Assembly: GCF_014698235.1 (NCBI RefSeq)
Contig: NZ_JACJSP010000004.1
Coordinates: 1-64,000 of the forward strand
Origin: Limnothrix sp. FACHB-406
Lineage (GTDB): Bacteria > Cyanobacteriota > Cyanobacteriia > CACIAM-69d
Direction of reading: 5' to 3'
Length of the DNA stretch: 64,000 nucleotides
The translations under genes and the position numbers were made by a program. Shown piece after piece: positions 26,092 through 34,936 of this stretch (its first letter is position 1; every line of letters starts with the position of its first letter). The notes beneath the pieces are model-generated. The model was not told the origin of the DNA. It made no database searches and was given only the letters and a program-made list of their open reading frames with translations.

Positions 26092-27564
26092 TTAGGCGGC
26101 GGCAGCTTCGGCCCATTGCCGGGCCCATTCCAGGATTTCATGCACCCGATCGAGCGTGACGGCTTCGCAATAGAGCCGCAGGACGGGTTCCGTGCCGCTG
26201 AAGCGCACCATTAACCAATCGCCACTGGTTAGGCGGAATTTATAGCCGTCGGTGGTTTGGCAGTCGGTGACCGCTTGCCCGGCAATCGTTTGGGGTGGGT
26301 TGGCTTGCAGTTGTCCCAACAGCCGATCGCGGGCGGCCATGCTGGCCAGGGCTAAATCAATGCGATCGTAGGCATTGAAAAAGTTGGTTTTGGTTTGCAG
26401 ATCTCCGTAAAGCTCATTCAGGCTTTTGCCCGCTTTCACAACGGCTTCCAGCACATACAGGGCCGAGAGCAGCGCGTCCCGCTCGGGAATGTGGTTGCCA
26501 TAGCCCACGCCGCCGGACTCTTCGCCCCCAATCAACACCGGCACGCTCAACATGCGATCGGCGATGTATTTGTAGCCCACGGCGGTTTCATGAACCGGCA
26601 ATTGATACAGTTCCGCCACCTTGGGCATCAGGTCGGAGCCGCTGACGGTTTTAACCACTTCGCCGGTTTGCCCACGCACCACGGCCAGGTGTTGAATCAA
26701 AATTGGGATCAAGATCTGGGAGGTGAGAAATTCCCCAGACCCATCGATCGCGGCGATCCGATCGCAGTCGCCATCAAAGACCAGCCCCACGGCCAACTGG
26801 TCGGGATGGGTTTGTTGGTGGTCGCGAATTTGGGCGATCGAGCGGGTGGTGTATTTGGGCAACGGTTCCGGCGCGCCCCCTTCAAACAACGGATCGCGAT
26901 TGGTATTCAGCTCTTGCACGGCAACATCCAGCACCTTGCTGAGGCCGCCGGCCGAAGCGCCATGCATCGCATCCACAAACACCGCCAGCTTGCCATCGGC
27001 AATGGCAGCTCGGATGGCAGCAAGATCAACAAATTGCCGCAACGCTTCACAGTAGCCGCTTTCCCAAGGATTAAACGACTCGATCGGCTCCGGATGCTCC
27101 ACCACGGCCGGAACCGTTTCGGCCGCCAACATCGTCTCAATTTTTTGGGTCACCTCCGGCGACACGGAACCCCCAAAGGCTCCCTTGACCTTCAGACCCA
27201 AATAGCGACCAGGATTGTGGCTGGCCGTCAGGACGATCGCCCCAAGGGCCTGTTCATGGTGGGCAATCCAGCTAAAGACCGGCGTGGGGGCATAGCAGTC
27301 CGACAGCTTCACCCGATAGCCGATCGCCTGGATGGCTTCAGCGGCCACCCGCGCAAAATCTTCAGCCATGAACCGGCGATCGTAGCCCACCAAAATAGTG
27401 CGGCTGCCGGTGCTGGCCCCAAACTCCTGGGCCAACGCTTCCGCCGCCAGCGGGGCCACCCGAGCCACCCGCTCGATCGTGAAGTCCGCCGCAATTACCC
27501 CCCGCCAACCATCCGTACCGAATTTGATCGGGCTGGCCGCCGCCGCTCTCAACGATTGACTCAT
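26092..27564 (-). CDS. Phosphoglucomutase/phosphomannomutase family protein
   Basis: Interconverts hexose 1- and 6-phosphates, feeding glycogen and nucleotide-sugar synthesis. Encodes 490 residues from the ATG at 27564. The phosphoserine loop TASHNPGRYLGLK is near 115, the Mg-binding loop FDGDCDR near 266, the sugar-binding GGEESGG near 350 and the phosphate-binding FSGTEPVLRLY near 455: the four standard domains in order. Whether glucose or mannose is preferred cannot be told from these motifs. It could supply the glycan loci in this window, though it is not adjacent to them. Confidence 0.93.
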   Translation of the reverse strand: MSQSLRAAAASPIKFGTDGWRGVIAADFTIERVARVAPLAAEALAQEFGASTGSRTILVGYDRRFMAEDFARVAAEAIQAIGYRVKLSDCYAPTPVFSWIAHHEQALGAIVLTASHNPGRYLGLKVKGAFGGSVSPEVTQKIETMLAAETVPAVVEHPEPIESFNPWESGYCEALRQFVDLAAIRAAIADGKLAVFVDAMHGASAGGLSKVLDVAVQELNTNRDPLFEGGAPEPLPKYTTRSIAQIRDHQQTHPDQLAVGLVFDGDCDRIAAIDGSGEFLTSQILIPILIQHLAVVRGQTGEVVKTVSGSDLMPKVAELYQLPVHETAVGYKYIADRMLSVPVLIGGEESGGVGYGNHIPERDALLSALYVLEAVVKAGKSLNELYGDLQTKTNFFNAYDRIDLALASMAARDRLLGQLQANPPQTIAGQAVTDCQTTDGYKFRLTSGDWLMVRFSGTEPVLRLYCEAVTLDRVHEILEWARQWAEAAAA

Positions 27565-28000
27565 GAATCAAAAACCTCTGCTTTGTGCGCTGCAATACCG
27601 CTCAGATTGGGAATCTAGGACGCAAACGACTGGGGGCGATCGTCCTGGGCTACTTTGGCCGGGCCGATCGATCGCCCCCGTCCCTTCCGGATTTCCTGAA
27701 CCACCCCACCCCAACGCCGTGCGGGGTCGCCCCACGCAAGCCTATGTTAACAATCGGGTTAATTGGGTTTGCCCCCTCCCGATCGCCCCAGGGATCCAGG
27801 CCAATTCCTGACCTTGCCGGCCCCATCTCTCCGCTTCGCACCCGCCCCAAACCCGCCATTTTCGGCACATCCCCCATTTGACAACCCCAGAACAAATCGA
27901 CCATCATCGATTCGCGCGAGCCACACCCACCATCACCTCATCTTCAGCCTTCTCACGCATCGGTTCGCCCGCAGGACTGTAGCCCACCTTGGAGCGCCCC
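27565..28000. other. Divergent intergenic region, no gene seen
   Basis: Lies between the phosphomutase start (minus) and the RTX gene start (plus), so it should hold both promoters. A GC-rich inverted repeat (GGGGGCGATCG near 27627, CGATCGCCCCC near 27664) includes HIP1-type cores. The sequence is Pro-codon-rich by chance in several frames and none looks coding. Confidence 0.45.
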
Positions 28001-29599
28001 ATGGCCATCATTAACGGTAACAACCTTCCCAACCTCCTCACCGGAACCAACGACAACGACCAAATTTTTGGCAACGAAGGGAGCGACACCCTCATTGGCT
28101 TAGCCGGTAACGATGCCCTCCAAGGGGGCCGCGACAACGACATCCTCAATGGCAACGATGGCAACGACTTCCTGCAAGGGGGCTTTGGCAGCGACCAACT
28201 CTTTGGCGGCAAGGGAAATGACACCCTTTACGGCAACGAAGATAACGACTTGCTGGATGGGAACGATGGCAACGATCTGCTCTTTGGTGGCCAAGATCCC
28301 GACATCCTGCGAGGCAGCCAAGGCAACGACACCCTATGGGGCGACGTGGGAGCCGATACCCTCTACGGTGGCCAGGGCGATGACCTGCTGCAAGGCAACG
28401 AGGGCGAAGACATCCTATTTGGAGATTTGGGCAACGATGTCATCTTTGGTGGCCAGGGCAATGACCTGATTTTTGGCAGCCAAGGGAACGATCGGATTGA
28501 TGGCAGTCGAGGGGATGACGTAGTTTTTGGTGGCCGAGAAGCCGACACTATCAATGGCGGCGATGGTAACGATGATCTGAATGGCGACAGCGGGGCTGAT
28601 CTGATCCTGGGCGGCCGCGACCTTGACATCATCAACGGCGGCGAAGGCAGCGACACCCTCAACGGCAACGGCGATGCGGATACGATCAATGGCGGCGACA
28701 ACGAAGATGTGATCTTCGGCGGAACCGGGGACGATCGCCTGTCCGGGGATAACGGTAACGACACCCTGTATGGCAACCAGGGCAGCAACACCCTGATTGG
28801 GGGCAATGGCGGCGACACCTTCATCGTGTCAGGCCAAGCGGGTGGCGTTGACATCATTGCTGACTATGACTTCACCCAAGACCTGATTGGGTTCGAGGGC
28901 AACATTGCCTCGCGGGTGGTGGTGGTTCCGGGAACGGGGCTGAACGCGGCCGATACGTTCCTGACGTTGGTGGATACCAACAACACGGAGCGGCTGATTG
29001 CGATCGTGAAAAACAGCCAGCGCCTCAGTTTCCTCACCCCCGTGGGCACAGACACCACCACGGGCGGCGTGAGCGGCAGCACGGGCGGCACGGGCAGCAC
29101 CGGTTCCACCCAGCCCTCCACCGGCAATGACAATATTCAAGGCACGTTTGGGGATGACACGATCGATGCTTTGGATGGCAACGATACGGTCACCGGTTTG
29201 GGTGGTGCAGATTTGCTGAAGGGCAGTGGCGGCAACGATTTGATTGATGGCGGCGAGGGCAATGACTCCATGGAAGGGGGATTGGGGTCTGATACGTTGC
29301 TGGCCACGGGGGGAAGCGACTTCTTTATTTACAACACGCCCGCTGAAGGGGGTGATGTGCTGACGGACTTTGACCCCACGTTGGACAAATTGGTGATTCG
29401 GAGCACCGGATTTGGGGGAATTACGACCCTGCGGGTGTTCTCGGTGGATCCGGAGCGGGGCGGGTTTGCCTTTGTCAGTAGCGGCACGGGGGTCGCGTTG
29501 CAGTTCAACAACGGATCCGGCGTGCAAACGATCGCCACCTTCCCCAATGCGCCTGCCAACTTGTCCAGTAGTTTCAACAGTTGGGCCATCCTGGGCTAG
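28001..29599 (+). CDS. RTX-type calcium-binding repeat protein
   Basis: Encodes 532 residues from the ATG at 28001. Most of residues 10-275 are tandem glycine- and aspartate-rich nonapeptides of the GGxGxDxLx type, a beta-roll that folds on binding Ca2+ outside the cell. An acidic IIADYDFTQDLIGFEG segment follows. A Gly/Ser/Thr linker (TGGVSGSTGGTGSTG) at about 355-375 separates a second, shorter repeat block at about 380-440, ending in LTDFDPTLDKLVIRS. There is no N-terminal signal peptide. RTX proteins usually leave by a type I exporter reading a C-terminal signal, and no exporter is seen nearby. No catalytic domain is present, so a surface or matrix role is inferred. Confidence 0.9.
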   Translation: MAIINGNNLPNLLTGTNDNDQIFGNEGSDTLIGLAGNDALQGGRDNDILNGNDGNDFLQGGFGSDQLFGGKGNDTLYGNEDNDLLDGNDGNDLLFGGQDPDILRGSQGNDTLWGDVGADTLYGGQGDDLLQGNEGEDILFGDLGNDVIFGGQGNDLIFGSQGNDRIDGSRGDDVVFGGREADTINGGDGNDDLNGDSGADLILGGRDLDIINGGEGSDTLNGNGDADTINGGDNEDVIFGGTGDDRLSGDNGNDTLYGNQGSNTLIGGNGGDTFIVSGQAGGVDIIADYDFTQDLIGFEGNIASRVVVVPGTGLNAADTFLTLVDTNNTERLIAIVKNSQRLSFLTPVGTDTTTGGVSGSTGGTGSTGSTQPSTGNDNIQGTFGDDTIDALDGNDTVTGLGGADLLKGSGGNDLIDGGEGNDSMEGGLGSDTLLATGGSDFFIYNTPAEGGDVLTDFDPTLDKLVIRSTGFGGITTLRVFSVDPERGGFAFVSSGTGVALQFNNGSGVQTIATFPNAPANLSSSFNSWAILG

Positions 29600-30402
29600 G
29601 GCTGGGCGATCGGGTAGTAGTCGTAAATTTCGGCCAGGATCTCAGCCCAGTTGCGGGCGAGCAGTTCAATAATCTGTTCGCCCCGATCGGCCGCCGCCGC
29701 CGCCGTTGGGTCACCAATCACGCCACTTTGGCTCAGATCTTGAATTGTCCAGGCGTAGGTTAAGGCTCCCTTGGGCCCCAGTCGCTTGCCCGGATGGGTC
29801 AGGGGCATCTCTGCTTGGGCCCGTTGCATCCGCACCCGATCGGGATCAAGGGCCAACATCACGCAGGTTTCCGCATCGCCCGCGTGCATTCCCAGGGTTT
29901 CCGCCGGGTTCAAAAGGGGTTTGTAATTGGCCGATCGCCACACAAAACAGGAATAGGTCCAAAAGTCGGGATATCGCTCATGGAGATCCGTGGCGGAAAT
30001 ATCCAACACCTGGGGCTGTCCTCCATGGCCATTCAGCAACAGCAGTTTCCGAAAGCCCGATCGATAGAGGCTGTGGCCAATGTCCATCACCAAGGACAGG
30101 AGCGTGGTGGCGCTGAGGGAAATGGTTCCCGGCAGCGCCAGATGCTCGTTAGATTTGCCGTAGAACAACGGTGGCAGGGCATAGGCCACCACGTCAGGCC
30201 GTTGTTGATCGAGCCATTGGAGCGATCTCCCGAGAATTCCGTTCACGATCGCGCTGTCCACATTCAGGGGCAAGTGGGGCCCATGCTGCTCGATCGCCCC
30301 CACCGGCAAAATCACCACGGCCCGCTCCCGATCGGGCAAGGCCGCGATATCTTGCCAAGTTAGATAAGCAAAAAAGCGGTGTTCCGGAATGGGCCCATGC
30401 AT
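29596..30402 (-). CDS. Creatininase-family metal-dependent amidohydrolase
   Basis: Encodes 268 residues from the ATG at 30402 (MHGPIPEHRFF); the longer open frame to 30576 is Arg/Ser-rich and unlikely. Metal ligands of the creatininase/FAPy-deformylase family are visible: AIEQHGPHLPLNVD near 36-49, LNGHGGQ near 125 and HAGDAETC near 170. Members hydrolyse cyclic or formamide C-N bonds. The exact substrate (creatinine, formamidopyrimidine or other) cannot be told. Its stop overlaps the RTX gene stop by three bases (CTAG), a convergent arrangement. Confidence 0.88.
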   Translation of the reverse strand: MHGPIPEHRFFAYLTWQDIAALPDRERAVVILPVGAIEQHGPHLPLNVDSAIVNGILGRSLQWLDQQRPDVVAYALPPLFYGKSNEHLALPGTISLSATTLLSLVMDIGHSLYRSGFRKLLLLNGHGGQPQVLDISATDLHERYPDFWTYSCFVWRSANYKPLLNPAETLGMHAGDAETCVMLALDPDRVRMQRAQAEMPLTHPGKRLGPKGALTYAWTIQDLSQSGVIGDPTAAAAADRGEQIIELLARNWAEILAEIYDYYPIAQP

Positions 30403-30454
30403 AGGTGGCTCGTCCAAATCAGCATCAGCGGTTAACCCAGAGCCATGAGCGCCA

Positions 30455-32086
30455 TCAAGCTTCTGAAGTCTCAGAAGCTTCCGAAGTCTCAGTGCTGGGA
30501 GCGGCCTTGGCCGCCAAGGCCTGCTCAGCGGTGAGGAAGTCGATGAACTGGCGAGCCGTGCGACCCGATCGCCCATTGTGGCGCGTGGCCCACTGCAAAG
30601 CTCGGAACCGCAATTCTGCCCGATCGATCCCGAGATTGGCTAAATCAGCCAAATGATTCACGATTTCTAAATAGGTGTCTTGGTCGGCCGCCTCAAAGGT
30701 CAACGTCAGGCCAAAGCGATCGGCAAAGGAGAGCTTTTCCTGCACCGTATCCCAGGACTGCACCTCATCCGCATCGCTGGGCCGGGGGCGATCGGCAAAA
30801 TATTCCCGCACCAAATGTCGTCGGTTGGAAGTGGCATAGACCACCACATTCTTTGGCCGCTCCGTGATGCCGCCCTCCAGGCAAACCTTCAACGCCTTGA
30901 AGGCCTCGTCATCCTCCTCAAAGGACAAATCATCCACAAATAGGATGAATTTTTGGGGTGCGCTCCGCAGCAAGTCCACAATCTCCGGCAGATGATCCAA
31001 CTCTTGCTTGGCCACCTCCACCAATCGCAACCCCCGATCGCCATAGGCCGACAGCAGCGCCTTCACGAGGGATGATTTTCCCGTGCCCCGCGCCCCATAC
31101 AGCAACACGTTGAGCGCCCGGTGACCCGCCAACAGAAATTCCGTGTTTTGGATTAGTTGCGCCTTGGGGCCGTCATAGCCGGCCAGGTCGGGCAGATCGA
31201 TCGGGTCAGGATGGGTCACCGGCACAAGCTGCCCCGATCGCCAACGGAAAGCGCGGGACTCGCTGAACTGTCCCCGATCGGCCGCTGCCAAATAACGCAC
31301 CAAAGCTGGCGTGGCTGTCGCCCAGTCGTCCAGGTTGCGCAACTGGGCCCGGAGTGCGGCTTTTGGATTGGGTTTTGTTTCTGGTTTTGTTTCTGGCTCG
31401 GTGACGGCAGATTGATCCGACACATCGGATTGATCCGACTCGTTAGATTGATCCGACGCATCGGATTGATCAGGCTTATCAAGTTGATCAGGATCAGGCG
31501 CAGCCAATTGATCAGGCTTGTGATCGGGCTTGTCCAGTTGATCAGAGACATCAAGCGGATCAGATGCGTCGAGTGAATCCAATTCCATTTCTGAGTCAGC
31601 ACTGGGCCCACTCCAGGCCACTAGCTCGATCGCCCCACCCGCCAACTCCTGGGCCCACTGACAAGCCAAGGCCGGCTCGAACTGCCACAGTTGCTGAAAT
31701 GCCCGCAAATCATGGTCGATCGCCGCGATCGTGGCCTTGGGCAATTGCTCGATCGTCTTGCCTTTGAGCACCGGAGCCAACACCGCATCCACCGTTACCA
31801 GGCGATCGAGCAAATAATCGCCCCAGCTTTGGCCCGTGGTCATCAGCGCCCGAAACCAGCGCCCATAGGCCAACGTAATATCCGTCGCATCGCGCGATCG
31901 CTCCAGCACCGTTCCCAAAAACTGCGCAAAAGCCTTGCCCACTTCGTTATCCAACACTCCCGGCAACACCAGCAGCGAGGCCAGCAACCATTGCAGCCGT
32001 TCAGCCTCCTCCTGAATTTCCCGTAACCGACCGGGACTAATTTTCGGCCGCTGGGAGGATGGGTCGTCAGTCCGCAAGTAGGTCAT
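30455..32086 (-). CDS. DUF815-family P-loop ATPase with a low-complexity acidic linker
   Basis: Encodes 543 residues. Residues 1-180 form a helical N-terminal domain. Residues about 180-240 are a repetitive Asp/Ser/Gln/Pro linker (DQLDKPDQSDASDQSNESDQ). The DUF815 AAA+-like domain follows, with Walker A LLYGARGTGKSSL near 330, Walker B FILFVDDLSFE near 370 and the sensor-like VYATSNRRHL near 405. The C-terminus ends in repeats of SEASE/TSEAS. DUF815 proteins are widespread ATPases of unclear role. The linker length is probably variable between strains, because the DNA is built from GATCAG/GATCCG-type repeats. Confidence 0.9.
   Translation of the reverse strand: MTYLRTDDPSSQRPKISPGRLREIQEEAERLQWLLASLLVLPGVLDNEVGKAFAQFLGTVLERSRDATDITLAYGRWFRALMTTGQSWGDYLLDRLVTVDAVLAPVLKGKTIEQLPKATIAAIDHDLRAFQQLWQFEPALACQWAQELAGGAIELVAWSGPSADSEMELDSLDASDPLDVSDQLDKPDHKPDQLAAPDPDQLDKPDQSDASDQSNESDQSDVSDQSAVTEPETKPETKPNPKAALRAQLRNLDDWATATPALVRYLAAADRGQFSESRAFRWRSGQLVPVTHPDPIDLPDLAGYDGPKAQLIQNTEFLLAGHRALNVLLYGARGTGKSSLVKALLSAYGDRGLRLVEVAKQELDHLPEIVDLLRSAPQKFILFVDDLSFEEDDEAFKALKVCLEGGITERPKNVVVYATSNRRHLVREYFADRPRPSDADEVQSWDTVQEKLSFADRFGLTLTFEAADQDTYLEIVNHLADLANLGIDRAELRFRALQWATRHNGRSGRTARQFIDFLTAEQALAAKAAPSTETSEASETSEA
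31405..31562. repeat. Imperfect GATCR-type tandem repeat inside the DUF815 gene
   Basis: Plus-strand units such as TTGATCCGACNCATCGGA and TTGATCAGGCTTATCAAG recur in imperfect tandem. They encode the Asp/Ser/Gln linker on the minus strand, and unit length is a multiple of three so the frame is kept. Confidence 0.7.
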
Positions 32087-32391
32087 AGGCCAGATCTCGT
32101 TGTCTCAATGAGCAGGAGTTTGCACCGGGCAGCCACCTTCAAAAGCCATCAGCGGCGCGATCGCCCTAGCTGGAAGTGGCAACCAACAGCTTAACTGCCC
32201 AGAGATCGCTCGCAAAATGAGCCAGCACAAGAATCAATCACCGCCGGAACTAACCAGCCAGCGTTAAGCCACATCAGACCTCATCAACATCAGAACCCAT
32301 CAACACACAGGAGGGAGAACAACTCAACATTGCTCTCCCTCCCGTGGCGATCGACTGGATTCGTTTGGCGATCCCAGTTTTGAGACCCCGC
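32087..32391. other. Intergenic region with minus-strand hairpin
   Basis: About 300 bases before the DUF815 gene. Besides the hairpin at 32306-32346, nothing gene-like was seen. The DUF815 promoter should lie in the lower part. Confidence 0.45.
32306..32346 (-). terminator. Probable terminator of the small hypothetical gene
   Basis: GGAGGGAGA at 32310-32318 pairs with TCTCCCTCC at 32334-32342, extended by CAC/GTG outside one mismatch. On the minus strand it lies 50 bases after the stop at 32392. The following sequence TGTGTGTTG is only moderately T-rich, so termination strength is uncertain. Confidence 0.55.
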
Positions 32392-32727
32392 CTATTTTTT
32401 CAGGTCTTTAGCCATGCTGCGGAACGCATCCAAGTTGCGATCGGCCTTGCGGCGTTCCAGGGTTTCGCCGGCCGTGCTGGCCGGAGCGCTGCTGGTGGGT
32501 TCCGCAGCCTTGGCCTTGGGTTTGGCTGGTTGTTCAACGGGCGTAGTTCCCTTGGGGAAAGTCTTGTGGACTTCCACTTCCTTGCGCATCCGTTCAATGT
32601 CTCCGAAGGTGCGAGCGCTGTCAAAATCCAAGAAAAAGTCCTGGGTTTCCTTTTGGCGAGCGGGTTGGGGCGCGGGTGCTTCTTCTTTTTTGTTGCCGCC
32701 GAACAGGCCACGAATGAATCCGGTCAT
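32392..32727 (-). CDS. Small conserved-type hypothetical protein
   Basis: Encodes 111 residues from the ATG at 32727. It begins with a short amphipathic helix (MTGFIRGLFGGNKKEE), then the patch QDFFLDFDSARTFGDIERMRKEVEVHKTFPKG, an Ala/Pro/Lys-rich disordered linker and a basic helical end (DRNLDAFRSMAKDLKK). The central patch has the composition of a real folded or binding segment. I believe similar proteins occur in cyanobacteria but cannot name the family. No membrane segment is present. It is divergent from the PucC-like gene. Confidence 0.7.
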   Translation of the reverse strand: MTGFIRGLFGGNKKEEAPAPQPARQKETQDFFLDFDSARTFGDIERMRKEVEVHKTFPKGTTPVEQPAKPKAKAAEPTSSAPASTAGETLERRKADRNLDAFRSMAKDLKK

Positions 32728-33229
32728 GGTTGGATCTCGTTCTCTAAAGGTTTGGGCTGGAGTTGATGAGAAGTTTTAGACAAAACATTAATTTCTGTGA
32801 ACCAATTATAAGGATTTATTCTTCAAGAAATTTGGGTATTCCCCAAAATTCCGTCAGGATTTCGGGACTGAAGGGGAAGTTCCGGTGTGCCTTTTAAAAT
32901 TGGAGAGCGATCGCCCCGGCGAGTCGGCTGCAAAATTTGGGTCAAAACCTTTTATCAACCAGCTTAAATTTCAACCCAGATCCAAAAATCTCAACCCAGA
33001 TCCAACCCAGGAGCCGAGGTTTGTCATCGAATTCGATCGATTGAGGCGAAAATGGCTGATTTTCCTGGCCTAACCGCCTCAAACAAGAGGCTTAAGCCCC
33101 TTGCTCCCTAGGATCTCGCCTTGCTTCCTGGGATCTCGCGACGGCAGGATCAGAGGCTCACGAATCCGAATCACAGCCCTCAATCCACGATCCCAATCCA
33201 TCTTTGAATTCTCTGCCCTTCTTAGCACC
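32728..33229. other. Divergent intergenic region with repeats
   Basis: Holds the promoters of the small hypothetical (minus) and PucC-like (plus) genes. It contains a 15-bp direct repeat (TCAACCCAGATCCAA at 32971-32985 and 32991-33005) and one copy of a ~60-bp dispersed repeat at 33044-33103. The open frame from 33101 into the PucC-like gene is not convincing protein before 33230. Confidence 0.5.
33044..33103 (-). repeat. ~60-bp dispersed repeat, copy A
   Basis: In minus orientation this begins CAAGGGGCTTAAGCC and continues with GGCGGTT and GAAAATCA blocks that align with 49252-49311. The match is about 80 percent by eye with a one-base gap. Confidence 0.7.
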
Positions 33230-34732
33230 ATGCCTCCAGAGTCTCCCGAATCCACTTTGAATCCGTTGTCTCCTCCATTGGAGTTGCCCCCGCACCATGA
33301 CTTGCCCCAACAGCCCCCTAAGCTTTCCCTGCCAGTGATGTTGCGCTTGGGCCTGTTTCAAATGGGCCTGGGCATGATGTCGGTGCTCACCTTGGGGCTG
33401 CTGAACCGGGTGATGGGCAATGAGTTGGCCATTCCCCTGGATGTGGCGGCGGGGGCGATCGCCCTACACCAGTTCATTGCGCCCGCCCGTGTTTGGTTTG
33501 GGCAACTGTCCGATGCCAAGCCCCTGTTCCGACTGCATCGATCGGGCTATGTCTGGCTGGGATCGATGGTTTTTGCTGTGCTCTCGTTTTTGATTGTGCA
33601 GGTGATGTGGCAATTGGGCGCGGCCGTGGCGCAGGCGGGCGGTTGGTCTTGGGAGGGAACCACGGGCCTCTGGACGATCGCCCTTGGGTTGCTGTTTGCG
33701 GGCTATGGCCTCTCCATCAGTGCTAGTTCCACGCCCTTTGCGGCTTTGTTGGTGGACGTGTCCGACGAAGATGATCGATCGCGCCTAGTGGGGGTGGTTT
33801 GGTCAATGCTGATGGTGGGGATCATCATCGGGGCCATCCTGACTTCGATTCTCCTGAAACGGGCCGAAGCGGCCAACAGCCTCGCCGCTTTGCAAGGGGC
33901 CTTGAACCAACTGTTCATCATCGTGCCCGCGACTGTGGTTGGGTTGGCCTTTGCGGCCACCTGGGGTGTGGAAAAACGGTTTTCGCGCTATGGCCTGCGA
34001 TCGCACCTGGCGGAACGGGAAGACCAAATTACCCTCGGGCGGGCCCTGCGAATTTTGACCGCCAGTCGGCAAACGGGCATCTTTTTCGCATTCTTGCTAG
34101 CTATGACCCTGGGTCTATTTTTGCAAGAGGCCGTTCTCGAAAACTACGGCGGCGAAGTGTTCAACATGCCCCCTTCGTCCACCACGAGTTTGAATGCATT
34201 CTTTGGCACGGGAACCCTTTTGGGGTTGGTGGCCACGGGCTTTGGCCTGATTCCCCGGTTGGGCAAACAGCGCACCACAAAGCTTGGTTGTTTGCTGACG
34301 ATCGCGGCGCTGGGGCTAATCATCTTGGCGGGATTTTCCAGCAATCCCAATCCCGGGGCGATCGGGGCTAATCCCACGGTTTTGCAAGCGGCCGTCGGCA
34401 TTTTTGGCCTCACCTCGGGCATTGTCACCACTGGGGCCTTGACCCTGATGTTGGATCTAACGGCGGCGGAAACGGCCGGCACGTTCATTGGGGCTTGGGG
34501 TCTGGCTCAGGCCTTGGCCAAGGCCCTGTCTACCTGGTTGGGCGGCTTAATTTACCAACGGGTTGGGCTGGCGCTGTTTGGGCAACCGATCTATGGCTTC
34601 ATTACGGTGTTTGCGGCGGAAGCGTTGATGATGGCGATCGCGATCGGGCTGTTGTGGTGGGTGAATGTGCGGGAGTTCAAAACCGATTCCCAACAGGCGA
34701 TCGCCAACGTTTTGCAGGTGGAAATGGACTAA
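33230..34732 (+). CDS. PucC/BCD-family MFS transporter
   Basis: Encodes 500 residues from the ATG at 33230 (MPPESPES). After a Pro/Leu-rich N-terminus of about 40 residues the protein has roughly twelve hydrophobic segments. The first part (LRLGLFQMGLGMMSVLTLGLLNRVM, then APARVWFGQLSDAKPL) is characteristic of the PucC/LhaA (BCD) family. These proteins help deliver or insert (bacterio)chlorophyll into antenna or photosystem proteins; cyanobacterial members are thought to act on chlorophyll-binding proteins. It acts in thylakoid or plasma membrane. A strong terminator follows at 34894-34936. Confidence 0.9.
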   Translation: MPPESPESTLNPLSPPLELPPHHDLPQQPPKLSLPVMLRLGLFQMGLGMMSVLTLGLLNRVMGNELAIPLDVAAGAIALHQFIAPARVWFGQLSDAKPLFRLHRSGYVWLGSMVFAVLSFLIVQVMWQLGAAVAQAGGWSWEGTTGLWTIALGLLFAGYGLSISASSTPFAALLVDVSDEDDRSRLVGVVWSMLMVGIIIGAILTSILLKRAEAANSLAALQGALNQLFIIVPATVVGLAFAATWGVEKRFSRYGLRSHLAEREDQITLGRALRILTASRQTGIFFAFLLAMTLGLFLQEAVLENYGGEVFNMPPSSTTSLNAFFGTGTLLGLVATGFGLIPRLGKQRTTKLGCLLTIAALGLIILAGFSSNPNPGAIGANPTVLQAAVGIFGLTSGIVTTGALTLMLDLTAAETAGTFIGAWGLAQALAKALSTWLGGLIYQRVGLALFGQPIYGFITVFAAEALMMAIAIGLLWWVNVREFKTDSQQAIANVLQVEMD

Positions 34733-34755
34733 ACCGCTTGCTGCTGATGGCTGCT

Positions 34756-34788
34756 GAGTCGTGGCTAAGTCGTGGCTAAGTCGCGGCT
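34756..34788. repeat. 11-bp tandem repeat, three copies
   Basis: RAGTCGYGGCT occurs at 34756-34766, 34767-34777 and 34778-34788, with a degenerate fourth unit after it. It lies directly behind the PucC-like gene. Confidence 0.8.
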
Positions 34789-34893
34789 GAGTTATTGCCG
34801 AGTTACGGAATCATCAGCTCGGGTTGAGCAGGGTGGGCAATGTCCACCCGTCATCGATCGCCCAACGAGTCTGATCACCCCTGGAGAGAGGTG

Positions 34894-34936
34894 AATCATG
34901 GGGGCATCTTGAGCGAGATGCTCCCATGATTTTTGG
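34894..34936 (+). terminator. Rho-independent terminator behind the PucC-like gene
   Basis: AATCATGGGGGCATCT pairs with AGATGCTCCCATGATT (one G-T pair) around a TGAGCG loop and is followed by TTTT. A second, T-less hairpin (GGGTGG/CCACCC, 34831-34849) precedes it. Confidence 0.8.

Noticed and set aside
26395-27618. Plus-strand open frame of 407 codons
   Set aside because: Lies fully antisense to the phosphoglucomutase gene; His/Arg/Gln-rich without motifs, a codon-bias shadow.
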